Of a stretch of DNA of 64,000 nt, positions 38,201 through 48,939 are shown piece after piece. The first letter of the stretch is position 1. Each line of letters opens with the position of its first letter. Under the pieces are notes generated by a model. That model saw only the letters and a list, made by a program, of their open reading frames with translations. It was not told the DNA's origin and did no database searches. The position numbers and the translations under genes were made by a program. Source of the DNA: Diorhabda sublineata. Taxonomy: Eukaryota > Arthropoda > Insecta > Coleoptera > Chrysomelidae. The stretch lies in the NCBI RefSeq assembly GCF_026230105.1, contig NC_079483.1, forward strand, positions 18,841,312-18,905,311, written 5' to 3'.

Positions 38201-41200
38201 GTCTCGTCGAAATTTATCATAAAATTGGTCAAATATATTCATCCCGGAGGTTTTTGAGGTCGCTGAACACGATAATTACGGCGGCGATGACCTGAGAGGT
38301 ACCTGGGGTAGATTTTAGGAGGTTAGGTTAGTTATTGTTACTATTCTAACAGTTTTTTTTTCAAGCACATGATTAAATTTTTTCCAAACAGTGTTGCGTA
38401 CCGGAACCATCCGCTTTAAGAGAATTCGTTTCCCGTCCACCTATCGGATCGGTTCGGTTGCATTGTACCATGATCCGACACGACGAAGAAAATAATCTTT
38501 CTTCGGGTATTTGTTACACTTTGTATTTGGAATATTTGGGAGGATTGGTGCCGCTACTCAAAGGCAAAAGAACCAGCAAAATTAGACCAGAGTTTGTGAT
38601 ATTTGATCCGCAAGAAGGTGAGTCATTTTCTTTTCCGCAAATGTCGCGTGTTTTAATACAATAGAACAATGATCAGCACGTGAATATCACGGCCGAAAAT
38701 CATCAGGAGTATTAACGTTGAAAAATTATTTTAAGATTATTTGCCGCAATCGTCGGAATCCAAAAGTTCTTCGTCAAGTAATTCGGCGAGTACTTGCGGC
38801 GCTCTTAGCGATACCTCGGATAGCGATAGAGAAGACGGTTGCACCGGTTCGCCTAGGATGCAGAGAAAAAGGAAACGGAAACATAAAAATCATCTCAATT
38901 ACAATTACCATTCGTATCAAAGAACAGAACAAGAAACTGAGCACGATGATTTGTCTTACGTCGATACATTACCAGAAGTAAGTGAAAATATTTGTTGCTA
39001 ACGTTATTTTTGTTGTCGTATAGACGTTGCGGCGTTGCCCGATCGTCATAAAAGTCGAGAAACACGGGAAGTTTTCCAATTTCTGTTTTGTTCATTATTT
39101 TCGACACAGCAATTTAACTTGAAGGCTTGTTGTTGGTAACTGTTTATAATAAAGTCAATTTTAATTCGTTTTTTCCCATTTTCTTCGTCGGGGTTGTCAA
39201 TATCGTCTGCTGCCGGCTCTCCATCCAACTCCCATTAGTCTTCACTGCTGGTCATGGTCCAGCTGGTACCTAATCTGTTAGTTTTCTAAGTTGCATCTTC
39301 TGATGTATCCAGAGGTTTTCAAATCTTCTTTTTTGACGATCCCACCGATCTTATTTTAGTCCAAATCAAGATAGATCTAAAGATGTATCACTACTACACT
39401 CAGGCTGATGTTTTTCTGGATCTCGAGGCTTATTTTGGTACAATCTTAGTCTTCAACGTCTTGTTGAACAATGCAGCTTCAGTTTTCTTGATGTTGATGC
39501 TAATTTACGACGACGTACACGTGTACATGTCAAGATCTAAGTGTCAAGATTTAACCGGTAAGCAATAACCGTCTGTTATTTTAAATAGATGTTTCTTCGT
39601 AGCAAAACCGTCTAGTAGAAGTAACATCTAATATTTGGGGCACTAAATTTAAAATACACGGCCTGACAAACTCCGTTCCTAGCAATTTGGGTCAAGTAAC
39701 GTACAAAACGTCTCTGCTACATCTTCAGCCACGTCAAATGACTTTAGTTATGACTGAATTGAGCGACGATTTTCCCATAGTTCCCGATCCGACGTTCAAT
39801 CCCAATTTGTTTTCCGAAGACGAGGACGAAACCGGTTTGTTGGAGGAATTGAAGAGAGACGACGCGTTCGATAATTGTCCTCCCATAGCGCCGATATCGT
39901 CGAGAAGGCCTTTTATCGGCAAACAGAAATATCCTTATTTACCTCAAGAATCGTCAACTAAATCAGGTAAATAGATAACGGAAAGTGCATTTTTTTATCT
40001 TTATAGTTTTTATCTAGCTGGTGGATAAACTTCCATAACTCAAAGTGTTTCCCATTGCAAATTCGGGTCTTGGAAGTTGTTGAGTATCTCCCAGCCGGCC
40101 CACGAAGTAGGGGATTACATTGTCGGTGAATCCCCACGTCCAAAGAAGCTCTACAGCCATTCTTCCTTATTAAGTGCCTTCCACTAGTCCAAAATCATCT
40201 TGCACCGTCTCTTTAGATGACCACCAGCTCGGTCTGCATAAATGAAGCATATTTCTCTAGGGGAACGACTTTTTTGAGCCTGCCCGCGTAGTATCACCAC
40301 CTAGAAGCAAACTGTTCCCTGTTGGGAAGTTTGACCTTGATTCGTTTGTCAAGTAGTACGTTCTGCGGAGGAGGTATCATTAAAATCCCAATCTCATTGC
40401 TTCTTTGAGTAGTTTTATTCTGTGGAGGTCATAGTGGCAGCCGAAGGTGTTGACGTCTCTCAGTGCTATTGCTCTAAAGTTTTTCTATCATCGCCGTAGC
40501 CGATCGCCCACCGTAGCAGCCACGCGGTTGGGACTTCCAGGAGACTTGTCTGTCCAAGACAACTCCTAGATATTTGTACTCAACAGCTTGTTTCAGCTTG
40601 AATTCAAGCGGTACCTGTCGGTGTTGACGTCGTCGCCCCTTTTAGCGCTAGAATTCTTAATTTTCTATCATCGCCGTAGCAGCCACGCGGTTGGGACTTC
40701 CAGGAGACTTGTCTGTCCAAGACAACTCCTAGATATTTGTACTGAACAGCTTGTTTCAGCTTGAATTCAAGCGGTACCTGTCGGTGTTGACGTCGTCGCC
40801 CCTTTTAGCGCTAGAATTCTTAATTTTCTATCATCGCCGTAGCAGCCACGCGGTTGGGACTTCCAGGAGACTTGTCTGTCCAAGACAACTCCTAGATATT
40901 TGTACTGAACAGCTTGTTTCAGCTTGAATTCAAGCGGTACCTGTCGGTGTTGACGTCGTCGCCCCTTTTAGCGCTAGAATTCTTAATTTTCTATTATCGC
41001 CGTAGCAGCCACGCGGTTGGGACTTCCAGGAGACTTGTCTGTCCAAGACAACTCCTAGATATTTGTACTGAACAGCTTGTTTCAGCTTGAATTCAAGCGG
41101 TACCTGTCGGTGTTGACATTGTCGCTCCTTTTAGCGCTAGAATTCTTAATTTTCTATCATCGCCGTAGCAGCCACGCGGTTGGGACTTCCAGGAGACTTG

Positions 41201-44200
41201 TCTGTCCAAGACAACTCCTAGATATTTGTACTGAACAGCTTGTTTCAGCTTGAATTCAAGCGGTACCTGTCGGTGTTGACGTCGTCGCCCCTTTAAGCGC
41301 TAGAATTCTTAATTTTCTATCATCGCCGTAGCAGCCACGCGGTTGGGACTTCCAGGAGACTTGTCTGTCCAAGACAACTCCTACATATTTGTACTCAACA
41401 GCTTGTTTCAGCTTGAATTCGAGCGATACCTGTCGGTGTTGACGTCGTCGCCCCTTTTAGCGCTAGAATTCTTAATTTTCTATTATCGCCGTAGCAGCCA
41501 CGCGGTTGGGACTTCCAGGAGACTTGTCTGTCCAAGACAACTCCTAGATATTTGTACTGAACAGCTTGTTTCAGCTTGAATTCAAGCGGTACCTGTCGGT
41601 GTTGACGTCGTCGCCCCTTTTAGCGCTAGAATTCTTAATTTTCTATCATCGCCGTAGCAGCCACGCGGTTGGGACTTCCAGGAGACTTGTCTGTCCAAGA
41701 CAACTCCTAGATATTTGTACTCAACAGCTTGTTTCAGCTTGAATTCAAGCGGTACCTGTCGGTGTTGACGTCGTCGCCCCTTTTAGCGCTAGAATTCTTA
41801 ATTTTCTATTATCGCCGTAGCAGCCACGCGGTTGGGACTTCCAGGAGACTTGTCTGTCCAAGACAACTCCTAGATATTTGTACTCAACAGCTTGTTTCAG
41901 CTTGAATTCGAGCGATACCTGTCGGTGTTGACGTCGTCGCCCCTTTTAGCGCTAGAATTCTTAATTTTCTATTATCGCCGTAGCAGCCACGCGGTTGGGA
42001 CTTCCAGGAGACTTGTCTGTCCAAGACAACTCCTAGATATTTGTACTGAACAGCTTGTTTCAGCTTGAATTCAAGCGGTACCTGTCGGTGTTGACATTGT
42101 CGCTCCTTTTAGCGCTAGAATTCTTAATTTTCTATCATCGCCGTAGCAGCCACGCGGTTGGGACTTCCAGGAGACTTGTCTGTCCAAGACAACTCCTAGA
42201 TATTTGTACTGAACAGCTTGTTTCAGCTTGAATTCAAGCGGTACCTGTCGGTGTTGACGTCGTCGCCCCTTTAAGCGCTAGAATTCTTAATTTTCTATCA
42301 TCGCCGTAGCAGCCACGCGGTTGGGACTTCCAGGAGACTTGTCTGTCCAAGACAACTCCTACATATTTGTACTCAACAGCTTGTTTCAGCTTGAATTCGA
42401 GCGATACCTGTCGGTGTTGACGTCGTCGCCCCTTTTAGCGCTAGAATTCTTAATTTTCTATTATCGCCGTAGCAGCCACGCGGTTGGGACTTCCAGGAGA
42501 CTTGTCTGTCCAAGACAACTCCTAGATATTTGTACTGAACAGCTTGTTTCAGCTTGAATTCAAGCGGTACCTGTCGGTGTTGACGTCGTCGCCCCTTTAA
42601 GCGCTAGAATTCTTAATTTTCTATCATCGCCGTAGCAGCCACGCGGTTGGGACTTCCAGGAGACTTGTCTGTCCAAGACAACTCCTAGATATTTGTACTG
42701 AACAGCTTGTTTCAGCTTGAATTCAAGCGGTACCTGTCGGTGTTGACGTCGTCGCCCCTTTTAGCGCTAGAATTCTTAATTTTCTATCATCGCCGTAGCA
42801 GCCACGCGGTTGGGACTTCCAGGAGAGTTAGTTGAACTGTTTGCACCACGTTTCACAGTAATGGATATAGAACCCCGCGCCATGGTCATTTCTCAAAGGT
42901 TAGAACGTTAACAGCTGCACCAGAAAACTAGACAGTTGTTAACCGTTGCCATATTTGACAATTTTCCAAGTTTCCTTTCGCCTGTTTATTAGTACGTAGC
43001 GTGTAATTTTCTTCTGTAGACCTAACTGTTAACAATATATTTTTTCCTTTTTTTATTTGATCCAGATACGTCGAAAATAATCATAGAAAAAAATAACGAC
43101 GAAAAAATTAATTCGAATATACCATGTAGCGTAAGTAACGACATCCGTCCTCAAAATTTGAGAGCCTCAAATAATAATAATAATGTGCAGCTCAATTTAC
43201 GTCCAAACAGTTCTCAAAACACCAGTTTCATCGGGCAGTTTATACAAAATGGAGGCGCTAATTGTAGCAATCAACGCCACGCCATATCTCCAATTTGTTG
43301 CGAGGTATGTACAAATTTGGGTGTTTATATCAAAATTGGGGGTTTTTTTCACACTTACATCGTTAAAAAACTTACACTGTTGTCTATTTTTTCAACATAG
43401 TTTCCATTTTCATCGATACACAGTGAGCGCACGGCACTGTTGTCAGTTCTAGCTTGGCACCTTCCCTCGAAACTGTAGCTCAAGTCTTAATCTTGAAGTT
43501 TCGACAACAAATACAATCTCTTCGACTACAAGCGAACTACTGAATCCTTAGGTTGTCTAAGTTCGTATTTACGGGTGACTCGAGTTGGCGGTTCGGTCGT
43601 GACGATTGTTGCAAAGTGTCTTTCACTCGACAACGATCGTTATCACCGAAATCACCCAAAAATACGAGCTTAGACAACGTCAGGATCATATAGTGCATCT
43701 AGCCTGACCGTCTCTTGTCTTACGTGCACTCCATTATCACGTACTGCCAATACAAGTACTAATTCAGCTCCAGTTATGTCGATAGTGACATAACACTCAT
43801 TCAGAGCCGTCTAAATGACTTCTCCAAGCCCGTTTTATGATTCGTACCATCGAATCAAAGAATTTCTTCGCCTTCAACTCCCTGGATCACTACTGGTCGG
43901 ATCCTTTCTTCCAAACCAAAGAGGAAACGTTTCTTCCCATTCGACCGCCAGCTGCGAAAACGACTTTGCATTCTTCCACCATTCCCCATTCCATTTCGTC
44001 TATATGTGAACCAATTCGCCACCCAAATGGCTGCAGCTGTACCTCGCCATCCGTTTGTTTGTTTCCACCGGAGCTCCAAACTTGCACAGGAGGTTTTCCT
44101 GGATCTCGTATCGGTAGACGGCCGATTGAAGGTGCCCGAGATCATACCCTGCATGATATGTCGCGTATGGGGGTTGATTAAAACGATTTTTGTTGCTCTA

Positions 44201-47200
44201 ACAATCCAATATCGGATAAAAATGTGTGTTTCGTAAACAGGTATCCCTTCCCGCCCTCCAATCGCCGAAAAACGCCGTTGCTCCTAGTGATATTATGTTC
44301 GATCGACCACCAGCTTCGACGCTTTTGTCCTATTCATCGACTGATTATGGTAATTCGAATGGTTTACAAGTCAAATCGTTTTCGGAACATAAAAGTGACG
44401 CGTCCGTCAATCATAGCTACGTCAGTGAAAATCCTAAGCACGTTTTCGTTAAAAAAGTTGAAGAAATCGATCTAAAGCAAGTAGGTAACTGTAGTAAGCA
44501 GCAATTTACGGTAAACGAAGACGAAAAAGGACCTTCGACGTCGACTAAAGGTCCTGTACCAACATCCACGTATTTGTTGGATCCCATGGTTAGAAGTTGT
44601 AGCGTTGGTAAGTACCACAACGAACCTTATCCATTTTGTTCCCTTTTCGCTCAATGTTCCTTAAAACTTGTTCGTCCATGTTTTGCTTTGTTCCACCTCT
44701 TTCCCTACATTGTTCCTGCTATAATTTTATCCCATATTTTGGTTTGTTCTTTCTAATTGTTCCTTCTATCGTATTGTTCCATTTTTTTCTCTGCACGGAC
44801 GTTATTTCAGGATTTTTGGATATGGTCGAACGCCAACTCGTCCCTAGCGACGAATCACTATCACTATTACGCAAAGATATACCGAAACGTTTGGTTTTGG
44901 TGGATAAAAAGGGGAAAACCAAAAAATCGACAAAAGCGAATTCGAAAAACGTCGATGTGAGTTATAAATTGAAATCGTACGGGAAATCGAAGAGCCTAGA
45001 CTCCAGCGACATCTTTCCGCATAGCGACAGTCCGCTAACTTCCGTTATAAAAAAGAAGGAGAAAGCTATACCGGAAATTGAAACGGCGGACGAATCGAAT
45101 ACGGAAAGTGGCAACAGCGGGACGCAATTGGAGGAAGAACAAGTCAAATGTAATAACAAGATAAATAATAGGAAGGATTTTTTTTCGTCGCCGTTGATTA
45201 GAAGGAAAAAGAGTGACGATAAAGTTAATCGGGGAAGAAATAACCAGAAGAAAATTAACGTCAATCAAAATAAGGGTGGCGAAAAAAACGGATTGTCCAT
45301 TCATTCGCAAGCGTTGGCCAATTTGGAAAAATTGATCACTAGATTACGAGAAGACGATAGTAAATCTAGTACTTGCTCTCCGAAACTACCCAGAAGTTCA
45401 CCGGCGTCACCTGCCCCCACTAAAAAAGGTAATCATTTTTTTTTAATAACATCAAGTTATATAATATAGTGTATGGACTCCTATACTACTAATAGCTTGT
45501 CTTCGGCCATTAGTTGTATAGGAAACCATACACTATATTATAAATTTCTGTAATTTTTTATTTCTCAGAATTTTTGATCAAAATGTTCTTGATTTTAGAT
45601 CACTACTGTTTTAAAATTCGATTTTTTTCAATAATTTATGAAAGATTGATAAAAAAATTGACGTTTCGGATTAACTTCACACTTTATCAAAGACTGTAGT
45701 GTATGAACTCCTATACCACTAATAGATAGTCTTCAGTTGTTAGTGGTATAGGAGTCCATACACTACATTATAAACACAACTTATTATATTTTATTTTGGA
45801 TTGATGTTTACAAATTTTCTCGTAAACTTTGTACATATAAGGTTCGTATTCATAAATTTATTATCTCGAGATGACCTTCGATAACATTCTCTATGTATGG
45901 ATAGGTATGAGGCCTCAATCTGCGTCGCCGATTAGAAAGAAATTTCTAAATTCGCCATTATTAGGAAGAAAAAACAGAAAAAATAAATATCAAGAAAGTT
46001 CGGACGATGAAATAAATGCATCCGGCGATGAAATATTCAACGGTACCAATTATAAGGATTTGGAAACTTTTCAAAAATCGCAGCTATTACAAAAGGTACG
46101 TACGCTCCATCGAACTAAACTTGACGTTGATTTATAAACTTTTATATGTTCTTGTTATGGTTCTAAAGATATGAGAGTCTGATGAAGCGAGATCTGGATT
46201 TTAAGGGGTCTCGAATTCAAATTTGTTGATTGTTTTTATGGTCTATTCGCTCGTATGTAACATTTATACAATAAAATTGCGTCAGCTCTATTTTATTTCA
46301 ACAATAGATTTGTTGTCATTACCAATCGATAACTGGGACGAAGACACAGCGAAAATAACATATATTTTATTTAATTTCGTTACTCCGTGTATATACATCG
46401 TCCCTTTGATCAATGTAGTGTCATTTTTTTTTCTTTTTTACCCATACGTGATTCTGAATCTTTTGAGTATTCATCTCACAGTTTGTTTAGTCCGGAATAA
46501 TTTTTTCCTTCATCACAAATATTCAAAAATTCATTTATCACCGAGTTTTTCAGTCGTTACTTTTTTCTATGTTTGATATTTAATGAAATATAATACAAAA
46601 TGATTGTAACTTACCTTAATGTTTAAAAAAAATTCGGGAAGAAACGTTAAAAAAACTACAACACTAACACCCCTGTAATTAAATACCGAAACCACCAAAA
46701 TACGACAAAGTTTCGCGACGTTGCCAGTTTTATCAGAAATATATGAAAAAAACTTGTTGACGTCAATCAAATCCGTTTAGTAAGCACAACAACAGTCCAC
46801 GATCTAAATTTTGATTTATAAATTTTAGAGGGATGAAACAGTCTTCTATAATATTGTCTAGAGGTTAGAAGTTCTTAAAACACCGTATTAACGAACTACA
46901 TTTTATTAATCGTTAATAACGAAAGCAGATTAACGAGTTTTTATAATAATTAAACAGAAAACGTGAGTTCGATAACAGAAAATATTATTTCAACTTAAAC
47001 GCGGGAAACAGTCCATTGGCGCGTCATCTACCGCGTTCGGTGTCTAGTTGCCAACTGAACTTTGCGCTCGCGCCGGAGCCGATCGGTAGTTGTTCGACAA
47101 AACTCGTTCTGTTTCGCGAATACGAGGTAAATTTACGACGAGACGGTGTTATGAAGTATTGATATAGCCTGGTCAAATTACGACTAGAAGTTTTTTAGTT

Positions 47201-48939
47201 TATATGTTTAACGTAAATATTTATTATAGTTGAAAAGGGGTAAAATCGAACCGAACGGTAGTAGTTGTAATACACAAATTATTCAACAAAGACGCGAATT
47301 TGTTATGCACAATAAAGCGCCAATGTGGAACGAGAATAACCAGGTGTATCAGTTGGATTTTGGCGGGAGGGTCACTCAAGAATCTGCTAAGAATTTTCAA
47401 ATCGAATTCAGGGGAAAACAGGTATGTTTAATATTCAGTTTATTGACCATCGAAAAATATAAAGCAAATCAAATATTTCTTATAATATGGTTTTAAAAAT
47501 AGCATTCATTAAATTCATATAGTCCAGTCAGAAAGTTTGCAAAATCGGATTATTCGTAAATATGAATGAAATTATATGGAAATAATTGGAAAAATGCGTA
47601 TAAAACTGTGGACATACTTAAAAAACCTCTCAATTCCCGGTAAGGGGGTGAAAAAAATTAAAAACTACCCTGAAATACGATTTTTCGGTTGAATTTTGAG
47701 AATATCAAAAAAAGTTTCGAATAAAAATTATAGAGCGTAAAGTTTTAGACCCACCTCAATAAGACTAAGTTTTCTCTATAACGCACCCTGTCACCCCTAG
47801 AACAGTTCAAAGTACTAAAAAAGGGAAATTCTATAAAAAATTTGACTTTAAAAAATTATTTTTTGCATGTAACGTCAAAATTTGAGAAAAAAATTGATAA
47901 TTGTCGAGTAAAATTCGTTTTCACCCCTTATTTTTAATAGAAGGGATGAAGACAAATGTTTTTTTTCTAACAATGTTCTCAATCACATTTTTGAAGATTA
48001 AAATAATTTTTAAAGTCCAATTTTTTATATTTTTCATTGAATTTTCATTTTCTTAGTACTTCGAACCGTCCTAGCCGTTAAAGGGTGTGTTTTAGGGGAA
48101 AAATAGTCTCAATGAAGTAGGCCTGAAATTATACGTTCGATAATTTTTATTTTAATATTTTAAAAATTGAGCCTAAAAATCGTATTTCAGGGTAGTTTTT
48201 TTTTTCACCCCCTTGTCTACCAAAAACCCATCTTTCTGACCCGGACTATTAGAAATTTCAACAGCCAATTTCAGCAAAATCTTTTCGAAACATTATCCAT
48301 TAATTAATTGGGTTTATGATTGATATTTTTTTCATTCTACTTTATAGTTATACGAAAATATAGGAGTAGTAAAACAGTATTAGATAAAAGTAAAAAAATA
48401 CAAACTATAATGAACAATAAAATAAATTAAACACTAAGCTGAAAAAACGTACAGTGTAAAACTGAGTCCAGCCCTGTTCTATCGACTGCAGGTGTTAGCG
48501 AGTTTTAACGTAGAATAAAGATGTCTGGAATGAAAAGAAATATCGATATATCGATTAAATTAAAAAAAAAATAAATGTTTTAATATAGTTATGTATTTAA
48601 TTCACCCAATATTATCAATATGTAGTAATTTTCGTAAAAATGTATATTATTTTAATGTACAAAAATATATATATATATATATCGATCCGATGTATCGAAA
48701 TACAGGCAGTTTTGCAGAGTAAGCCGTAAGTAACAAGTATTTAAGTGTCAAATTTGAATAAATTGTAGGAAAATGTCTAACAACCGGATATCGATATAAC
48801 CCTTTGTTAATAATTATTTTAGGTTATGCAGTTTGGTCGAATAGATGGAAACGCCTACACGCTAGATTTTCAGTATCCGTTTTCTGCCCTACAAGCGTTC
48901 GCGGTCGCTTTAGCTAATGTTACACAAAGACTTAAATGA
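32229..48939 (+). CDS. Tusp: TULP4/Tusp ortholog: WD40-SOCS-tubby protein, 1255 aa, 15 exons
   Basis: Exons: 32229-32324, 32502-32666, 32887-33069, 33128-33404, 34249-34514, 34959-35183, 38392-38617, 38736-38977, 39603-39966, 43066-43304, 44241-44607, 44811-45428, 45905-46095, 47230-47421, 48823-48939. All phases close. Residues 1-329 form the WD40 region (YYQEGWLATSN, LVRWNEPYQKLASCD, CGIWTPDDQQVYFGT). Residues about 330-404 hold the SOCS box (SLQLLCRLRIHDLI), predicted to recruit an elongin-cullin ubiquitin ligase. The tubby domain is split: CYTLYLEYLGGLVPLLKGKR and VTSNIWGTKFKIHG lie near residues 430-600. Then comes a long serine-rich, disordered insert, and the C-terminal strands from VYQLDFGGRVTQESAKNFQ to the end VTQRLK. 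This layout is the hallmark of TULP4. The start was chosen because MHLHFERTV aligns with the vertebrate N terminus. Its ubiquitin substrates are unknown to me. Confidence 0.95.
34959..35183 (+). CDS. Tusp: TULP4-like SOCS-box exon
   Basis: Exon 6, in phase 0 at both ends. It closes the WD40 region (TWGHNDKRLFLATGTQIHI) and then carries the SOCS box: SLQLLCRLRIHDLI for the elongin-binding half and LPLPARLGNIIGNLF for the Cul5-type half. A classical SOCS box ends in LPLP-type sequence, as here, although the paired helix is shorter. This exon is followed by the intron that contains the 135-bp minisatellite. It is part of the full gene entry. Confidence 0.85.
35330..38312. repeat. 135-bp minisatellite in TULP4-like intron 6, about 22 copies
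   Basis: The unit runs from GGAGGTTTTTGAGGTC through GACAGCGATGAC, GGGGTGGATTGTTTACACG and TCTCGTCGAAATTTATC. The usual spacing is 135 bp (for example 36896 and 37031). A few units lack a short segment around the GACTAGTGAGGTACATGG part. Because 135 is a multiple of three, reading frames of 300 and 463 codons run through it, but they have no exon-type ends and are excluded as genes. The order of variant units at 35440-36050 recurs at about 37310-37910, showing a block duplication of about 1.87 kb inside the array. Confidence 0.95.
38978..39602. other. TULP4-like intron 8, with possible transposon-derived sequence
   Basis: GC content rises at about 39170-39560 and both strands hold short open frames. 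The minus strand reads DGEPAADDIDNPDEENGKK at 39046-39228 and further broken frames upstream of that. This looks like decayed coding DNA of a mobile element, though I cannot name the family. The intron ends in TTCTTCGTAG before exon 9. Confidence 0.4.
39990..40480. mobile_element. Decayed retroelement-like segment before the 163-bp array
   Basis: A GC-richer block in intron 9 directly joins the 163-bp array derived from reverse transcriptase. On the minus strand it carries interrupted frames with tryptophan- and arginine-rich stretches, as in the 3' part of many LINE-type elements. Several stops and shifts break every frame, so it is dead. The assignment rests mainly on position and composition. 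Confidence 0.4.
40480..42826. repeat. 163-bp tandem array, about 14 copies, derived from a LINE-type reverse transcriptase
   Basis: The unit begins CCGTAGCAGCCACGCGG (40674, 40837 and so on every 163 bp) and includes GCTTGAATTCAAGC and TAGCGCTA palindromes. On the minus strand each copy encodes KQAVQYKYLGVVLDRQVSWK. This is the YLGVxLDxxLxW segment at the C-terminal end of the reverse transcriptase domain in R1/Jockey-type non-LTR elements. Since 163 is 3n+1, the frame breaks at each unit border. A six-unit higher-order repeat of 978 bp is visible (the sequence at 41343 recurs at 42321). The array ends abruptly inside a unit at about 42826. Confidence 0.92.
43552..43678. repeat. Foldback (hairpin-forming) sequence in TULP4-like intron 10
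   Basis: The left arm starts GTTGTCTAAGTTCGTATTT and the right arm ends AAATACGAGCTTAGACAAC, its near-exact reverse complement. The inner parts (GTTCGGTCGTGACGATTG and CAACGATCGTTATCACCGAA) pair too, so almost the whole 127 bases folds into one imperfect hairpin. It could be a miniature transposon or a hairpin RNA source. Confidence 0.75.
44090..44164 (+). CDS. Possible cassette exon of the TULP4-like gene (25 codons)
   Basis: A pyrimidine-rich tract and GCACAG at 44081-44089 precede an open 75-bp segment that ends in a GTATGG donor at 44165. It is in phase 0 at both ends, as are the flanking exons 10 and 11, so inclusion would add 25 residues (EVFLDLVSVDGRLKVPEIIP...) without changing frame. 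It lies in a GC-rich block (about 43800-44180) that has overlapping open frames in several phases, so it may instead be part of an old transposon. I recall no counterpart in vertebrate TULP4. Confidence 0.25.
45460..45767. repeat. Two related hairpins in tandem, TULP4-like intron 12
   Basis: Hairpin 1 has 36-base arms at 45460-45495 and 45507-45542 around an 11-base loop, with a few mismatches. Hairpin 2 has 28-base arms at 45695-45722 and 45740-45767 with one mismatch. The arms of the two hairpins are homologous (TAGTGTATGRACTCCTATAC). They resemble a miniature foldback element or microRNA-type precursors. Confidence 0.85.
46985..47126 (+). promoter_or_regulatory. CpG-rich island with splice donor before the last TULP4-like exons
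   Basis: An unusually CpG-rich stretch (GCGCGTCATCTACCGCGTTCG, TTTGCGCTCGCGCCGG) in intron 13 ends in TACGAG followed by GTAAAT at 47127, only 102 bp before the exon 14 acceptor. It could be an internal promoter and noncoding first exon. The first in-frame ATG in exon 14 (47305) would then give a 77-residue product with just the terminal tubby strands. This is inference from composition and splice sites only. Confidence 0.3.
47230..48939 (+). CDS. Tusp: TULP4-like C-terminal tubby strands (exons 14-15)
   Basis: Exons 47230-47421 and 48823-48939 encode the most conserved part of the protein: MWNENNQVYQLDFGGRV, QESAKNFQIEFRGKQVMQFG, and the terminal helix FSALQAFAVALANVTQRLK, which fills the tubby barrel. 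The intron between them holds a foldback element. A polyadenylation signal AATAAA lies at 49147-49152, 208 bases past the stop. It is part of the full gene entry. Confidence 0.95.
47519..48249. mobile_element. Foldback/MITE-like DNA element in TULP4-like intron 14
   Basis: The termini are inverted: ATAGTCCAGTCAGAAAG on the left, CTTTCTGACCCGGACTAT on the right. Inverted similarity continues inward for a few hundred bases: GGGGGTGAAAAA with ACTACCCTGAAATACGATTTTT near 47645-47690 pairs with its reverse complement near 48170-48215. Further in, the AGTACTAA/CACCCT parts also pair. There is no open frame of transposase size, so it is a non-autonomous element. Target-site duplication is not clear. 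Confidence 0.8.

Noticed and set aside
35441..38295. 300- and 463-codon frames as a repetitive protein gene
   Set aside because: They follow from the 135-bp period and lie within an intron between two well-supported TULP4-like exons; no promoter or exon ends fit.
38318..38335. Interstitial telomere repeat (GGTTAGGTTAG)
   Set aside because: Only about two units; such short TTAGG-like runs also occur near 50997 and 51772 and are common in insect DNA.
41343..42557. 78-codon plus-strand frames in the 163-bp array
   Set aside because: The meaningful coding trace is on the minus strand (reverse transcriptase); the plus frames are shadows.
43855..44154. 99-codon minus-strand frame in TULP4-like intron 10
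   Set aside because: Competes with open frames in other phases of the same GC-rich block; no recognisable protein.
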